Of a stretch of 64,000 nt of DNA, positions 60,735 to 64,000 are shown one piece after another; positions within the stretch are counted from its first letter, which is position 1; each line of letters starts with the position of its first letter. The notes under the pieces are model-generated. The model was given only the letters and a program-made list of their open reading frames with translations. It was not told the origin of the DNA and ran no database searches. Location of the stretch: the NCBI GenBank assembly GCA_025408445.1, contig JANYIZ010000201.1, positions 1 through 64,000 of the forward strand. The letters run 5' to 3'. Source of the DNA: Frigoribacterium sp. Its GTDB lineage: Bacteria > Actinomycetota > Actinomycetes > Actinomycetales > Microbacteriaceae. The position numbers and the translations under genes were made by a program.

Positions 60735-61503
60735 GGGCACCTTCCTTGGGGTAAGTGCTGATCGCAGAAAGTAGGATGTCCGCAATTTCGGGAATGCAAA
60801 CGACAACGTCCGGCAGATAGGGGTCTGGCTGATTGTATCGAAGAGCCGACCCGTCGATTCTGCTCGTGAACATCCCGGCCGCTCGAGCCATGACGACCGG
60901 CGCTGCCGAGTCCCACTCGTACTGGCCACCGGCGTGCACGTATGCATCCACCTCGCCGCGCACGACTGCGCTGGTCTTATAGCCTGCTGATCCCATGGGG
61001 ACGACCTCGGCATCCAGCTGTGCGATCAGGTACTCGACAAGTGCCGGCGGTCTGGTGCGAGAGACCGCGAGGCGGATTCGACCGTTCCACGTTCTGGTCG
61101 CCGCGACGTCTGCACTGGACAGCACGGTACGCAGTCCCGGGAGCGCGACGGCGCCGTCAGTGAGCTCACCGCCGTGCCAGAGCGCGACGTGCACAGCCCA
61201 GTCGTGCCTCCCTTCGGAGAACTCGCGAGTTCCGTCCAGCGGATCGATGATCCACACCCGGTCGGCCAGGAGGCGCGCTGAGCTGTCCTTCGCCTCCTCG
61301 GAGAGTATGGCGTCGCAGGGCCGCTCGGACCGAAGGCGGGAGTCGAGGTAGGCCTGTGCCGCAGCATCGCCTCGGGCTTTTAAGATGGGCGTACCGATCT
61401 CGTCAGGCCGTGCTTCGGACTGAATCGAGAGAAGCACCTCCCCAGCTTTGCGAGCCAGGTCTGTGGCGAGTTCGACGTCGGAGGACCCTACTGAAATCGA
61501 CAA
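60727..61503 (-). CDS. cysQ: 3'(2'),5'-bisphosphate nucleotidase (CysQ)
   Basis: 258 residues of the inositol-monophosphatase superfamily. The metal site is WIIDPLDGTREFSEG and the later WDSAAPVVMARAAGMF is conserved. It turns PAP, the by-product of sulfotransferases and PAPS reductase, into AMP. The start TTG at 61503 has GAGAGG seven bases upstream; a GTG at 61536 is an alternative. It lies upstream of cysD and the sulfotransferase in one operon, which fits removal of inhibitory PAP during sulfation. Confidence 0.9.
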   Translation of the reverse strand: MSISVGSSDVELATDLARKAGEVLLSIQSEARPDEIGTPILKARGDAAAQAYLDSRLRSERPCDAILSEEAKDSSARLLADRVWIIDPLDGTREFSEGRHDWAVHVALWHGGELTDGAVALPGLRTVLSSADVAATRTWNGRIRLAVSRTRPPALVEYLIAQLDAEVVPMGSAGYKTSAVVRGEVDAYVHAGGQYEWDSAAPVVMARAAGMFTSRIDGSALRYNQPDPYLPDVVVCIPEIADILLSAISTYPKEGARD

Positions 61504-61589
61504 ATCATCCTCTCGTCGGGAGCGAGTTTCCTCCACTGTGCCACGGATGAGCAGTGGGCGACTACCCCAGTGTGGGCGACGCGAGGTCG

Positions 61590-62045
61590 TCAGCGACGCG
61601 TCCACGCCCCCGGCTGGCGGAGCAGTTCGTTCGCCACGGGGGGCAGCACACCCGTGACGAGCGCATCGATCGTCGTGTCTTCCAGAATGCTTCGCATGCT
61701 CGCCCGCAACGCAACCCAGATGGCCTGAACCTGTTTGGAGGACTCCGGGTAGTCGAGCTGCTCGGGAGGAGCCCCCCGAACCCCGGCAAGAGGTCCGTCG
61801 ATTGCCCGCACGACATCCGCGACAGTGATCGATGTCGCCGCATGCGCGAGCGAGTACCCACCTTGCGACCCGCGGGTGACCGCGAGCACGTTGGAGCGCA
61901 CCAGCTGCAACAGGATGTTCTCCAGAAACCGCCCCGGGATGTCTTGCAGTTCGGAGAGCTCCCGCTTGGTCGTGACCGAATCCGGGCGCTGTGCAATTTG
62001 CACGACGGCACGCATCGCGTAATCCACCCTGGCGCTCACCTGCAC
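61590..62045 (-). CDS. Rrf2-family regulator without Fe-S cysteines (CymR-like)
   Basis: 151 residues. Rrf2 helix-turn-helix: VSARVDYAMRAVVQIAQRPD, then LSELQDIPGRFLENILLQL with RSNVLAVTRGSQGGYSLAHA. The cysteine cluster of IscR/NsrR is missing, as in CymR, which senses cysteine status with CysK. GTG at 62045 fits the family start. It lies between the sulfonate transporter genes and the cys genes on the same strand, so it is a good candidate regulator of both. The ligand is not established. Confidence 0.85.
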   Translation of the reverse strand: MQVSARVDYAMRAVVQIAQRPDSVTTKRELSELQDIPGRFLENILLQLVRSNVLAVTRGSQGGYSLAHAATSITVADVVRAIDGPLAGVRGAPPEQLDYPESSKQVQAIWVALRASMRSILEDTTIDALVTGVLPPVANELLRQPGAWTRR

Positions 62046-62088
62046 GGCTGCCTCTCCCCGTCTGCAGGGGACGCCTGCGGACACGAGT

Positions 62089-62946
62089 TTATAGGCGCAC
62101 CACTCCCATACCGCGACGGGTTCTGACGCCGTTCGCGATCCGCGTGAATACGGAATCGACCATCACGCCGATGACCAAGATCACGATCATGATCGCGAGC
62201 AGGCCGGGCGCGTTCGCGAATTCGCGGTTGAACTGCAGGTTGGCGCCGAGTGACGGGCGCGCCGCGATGATGACCAGGAGTTCGCCGGCCATCAGGCTGC
62301 GCCAGGCGAAGGCCCAGCCCTGCTTGAGACCAGCAAGATACGACGGCAGGGCGGCAGGGATCATCACATATCTGTACATGCGCATCCCGCGTGCACCGAG
62401 AACATGCGCGACCCGCTGCAGCTGAGGCGACACATCATCGATCCCTGACACGACGCCGTTGGCGATCGACGGCGCGGCACCGAGCACGATGACGAAGGTG
62501 ATCGCCTGCTCGGTAAGACCGAACAGCAGGATGGCGAACGGGAACCAGGCGATCGACGGCATGGTCTGGAGGCCGGTGATCAGGGACCCGATTGCTGATC
62601 GAAGGATGCGTGAACGAGACACCGCCAGACCGATGATCGAACCGATCAGCACCGAAATACCGAAGCCGATGAAGGCCCGCGCGAGGGTCGTGCCCAGAGC
62701 GCTCCAGAACTTCGGATCGACCAGCATTTCGCTGAGGGCGCCACCGACAGCGGCCGGGGCGGGAAGCACGTAGATGGGTCGCCAGCCTACCGTGACCACA
62801 ACCTGCCAGAGCGCGAGCACGATCACGACGGCCATCAGCGGTGGCCATACCCGACGCCAGAGTCGCGCGCCCGCGCCGACTTCGACCCGTGCACCACGCT
62901 CCGTGAGAGGCGCGCTCACGCGCGGCTTCACCAGTTCGTCAGTCAT
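62089..62946 (-). CDS. ssuC: ABC transporter permease, sulfonate/taurine type
   Basis: 285 residues with six hydrophobic spans and the conserved loop GVVSGIDDVSPQLQRVAHVL, then GARGMRMYRYVMIPAALPSY, the EAA-type motif of permeases. It belongs to the nitrate/sulfonate/taurine (NrtB/SsuC) group. With SsuB it overlaps by eight bases, and the partial substrate-binding gene lies just beyond. The sulfur-gene neighbourhood favours sulfonates over nitrate or thiamine precursors, but that is inference. Confidence 0.85.
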   Translation of the reverse strand: MTDELVKPRVSAPLTERGARVEVGAGARLWRRVWPPLMAVVIVLALWQVVVTVGWRPIYVLPAPAAVGGALSEMLVDPKFWSALGTTLARAFIGFGISVLIGSIIGLAVSRSRILRSAIGSLITGLQTMPSIAWFPFAILLFGLTEQAITFVIVLGAAPSIANGVVSGIDDVSPQLQRVAHVLGARGMRMYRYVMIPAALPSYLAGLKQGWAFAWRSLMAGELLVIIAARPSLGANLQFNREFANAPGLLAIMIVILVIGVMVDSVFTRIANGVRTRRGMGVVRL

Positions 62947-63724
62947 CGGGCATCTCCTGGGTGTGCAGCATGTCGTGCAGCAGCGCTGCGGCTTCGGCGA
63001 CGCGCGGATCCTCCATCGTCCTTGGTCGAGGAATGGTGATGAGACTCTCAGAGCCGACGCGCCCCGGGTTCGGCTTCATCACAACGACACGGTCGGCCAG
63101 TCGGGCCGCTTCCCGCACGTTGTGGGTCACGAACACGACAGTGAGTGCACGTTCGCCCCAGATCCGCTCCGTCTGTTCGTGCATCGCGTCGCGCGTGATC
63201 GCGTCGAGCGCCGCGAACGGCTCGTCCATCAGAAGAATCTCGCAGTCCTGCGCCAAAGTGCGGGCGAGCGCGACGCGTTGCCGCATGCCGCCCGAGAGCT
63301 CGTGCGGCCGCTTTGTGGCGACGTGAGCCAGCTGCACCGTTTCGAGCAGTTCCTGGATGCGGTCCTTCCGCAACTCAGCGGCGACACCGGAAAGCTTTAG
63401 GGCCAGGTCGATGTTGCCTTCGACAGTCAGCCACGGGAACAGGTTGGCGTCCTGGAACATCATTCCGACCTTGCGGCCGCCGACGTCAACGCTGCCCCCC
63501 GTTGGCGTCTCCAAATCGGCGATGATATTCAACATCGTGCTCTTTCCGCACCCGGATCGGCCAACGATGCACAGGAACTCCTGCTCTTTCACGCTAATCG
63601 ACACCTCGCTCAGCGCCGTCGTCTCCTGGCCGCGACGCCCGAAGACTTTCGTGAGACCGGTGATCCGGATGGTGGGACCTGGCTGCGCAACCAGGGACGG
63701 CTCGCTGAGCTTCAGGATGCTCAT
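62939..63724 (-). CDS. ssuB: ABC transporter ATPase, sulfonate/taurine type
   Basis: 261 residues. Walker A is GRSGCGKST, the signature is LSGGMRQRVALARTL, Walker B is ILLMDEPFAALD and the switch His is in VFVTHNVREAARLADRV. It is a full-size single ABC subunit of the SsuB/NrtD/TauB group. The start ATG overlaps the substrate-binding gene's stop (ATGA), and its 3' end overlaps the permease. It energises uptake of a sulfonate-like compound, a supply of sulfur for the cys genes downstream. Confidence 0.9.
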   Translation of the reverse strand: MSILKLSEPSLVAQPGPTIRITGLTKVFGRRGQETTALSEVSISVKEQEFLCIVGRSGCGKSTMLNIIADLETPTGGSVDVGGRKVGMMFQDANLFPWLTVEGNIDLALKLSGVAAELRKDRIQELLETVQLAHVATKRPHELSGGMRQRVALARTLAQDCEILLMDEPFAALDAITRDAMHEQTERIWGERALTVVFVTHNVREAARLADRVVVMKPNPGRVGSESLITIPRPRTMEDPRVAEAAALLHDMLHTQEMPDD

Positions 63725-64000
63725 GGCGCGGTTATCATCGCCTTGCCGCGACTCACCAGTGCGGCATTCAGCGCCTTCAAGTCATACAGGCCCTTGAGCT
63801 TGACGCTGTCGAGGAGGCCGACCGAGTGCGCATGGGCGGCGGACTCGAGAAGCGTGGACGGGAGCGGGTCGATCGTGAAATCGACCTGGCCCCACGCGCT
63901 GTCAAGGTACTTCGGGTCCAGCGATTTTCCCGCAATCGACTTGATGTGCGCGTTGACAAGCGCCTTCGCCTCGGCCGGATGCGCCGTGATGAACGCGGTT
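63721..64000 (-). CDS. ssuA: ABC transporter substrate-binding protein, C-terminal part
   Basis: The last 93 codons of a gene whose start is beyond the right edge. It reads TAFITAHPAEAKALVNAHIK, then SLDPKYLDSAWGQVDFTIDP and HAHSVGLLDSVKLKGLYDLK, the end of an SsuA/TauA/NMT1-like periplasmic-type domain (HPAEAKALV, and D-F-T-x-D-P). The stop overlaps the ATPase start. With the two following genes it makes a complete ABC operon. Confidence 0.8.
   Translation of the reverse strand, partial: TAFITAHPAEAKALVNAHIKSIAGKSLDPKYLDSAWGQVDFTIDPLPSTLLESAAHAHSVGLLDSVKLKGLYDLKALNAALVSRGKAMITAP

Overview
The window is high-GC, densely packed DNA with actinobacterial gene types: TetR, MarR and AraC regulators, DHA2-type exporters, an acyl-CoA oxidase, LysE/ArgP remnants, and a DUF1972 glycosyltransferase beside a polyprenyl glycosylphosphotransferase. 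Strong GGAGG ribosome sites, frequent GTG starts and ATGA/GTGA gene overlaps fit this. A member of the Microbacteriaceae is the best guess; that is inference from gene style, not from a marker gene.

Region 1 (1 to about 27.2 kb) is an accessory island made of many small acquisitions. It holds ends of IS3 and IS21 elements; wrecked protease, DoxX, serine-recombinase and restriction-modification genes; and several regulator plus enzyme or exporter pairs. One intact serine recombinase has an array of matching half-sites upstream. A second, same-orientation copy of its best 30-bp site lies 6.5 kb away, so the two sites bracket a cassette. That cassette carries a cytochrome b/molybdopterin oxidoreductase, a TDT-family exporter, a three-gene DUF488/cupin operon and a TetR/DHA2 exporter pair. 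Further right are a glycosyltransferase with its TetR regulator, a mobilisation module with two unrelated relaxases (the mobC gene is broken), and an AbiE-type toxin-antitoxin pair. The island stops at a 3' half of tRNA-Phe(GAA) that still has its own terminator. A second, more decayed tRNA-Phe 3' half lies about 590 bp further on, which suggests repeated integration at one tRNA gene.

Region 2 (27.8 to 36.8 kb) looks like ordinary chromosome: an alpha/beta hydrolase, a head-to-head wreck of lysE and argP, a SRAP protein, an acyl-CoA oxidase, a thioredoxin, and a MarR/TspO-like/DHA2 group. Two 79-bp palindromic repeats and a 34-bp tandem repeat lie in the thioredoxin-MarR gap.

Region 3 (36.8 to 64 kb) is a surface-polysaccharide locus joined to sulfur assimilation. 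It has an initiating sugar-phosphate transferase, two glycosyltransferases, a Gfo/Idh oxidoreductase with an aldo-keto-reductase-like partner, a Wzx-type flippase, a Wzz/kinase-like protein without a P-loop, a polymerase-like membrane protein, a secreted beta-helix protein and a 1867-residue secreted propeller/LamG/PKD protein. Downstream, on the minus strand, come a sulfonate-type ABC transporter, a cysteine-free Rrf2 regulator, cysQ, cysD, cysN, a sulfotransferase and a kinase-fold protein, all tightly coupled. The arrangement suggests that sulfur is activated to sulfate the exopolysaccharide. An APS kinase, needed to make PAPS, is not visible in the window.
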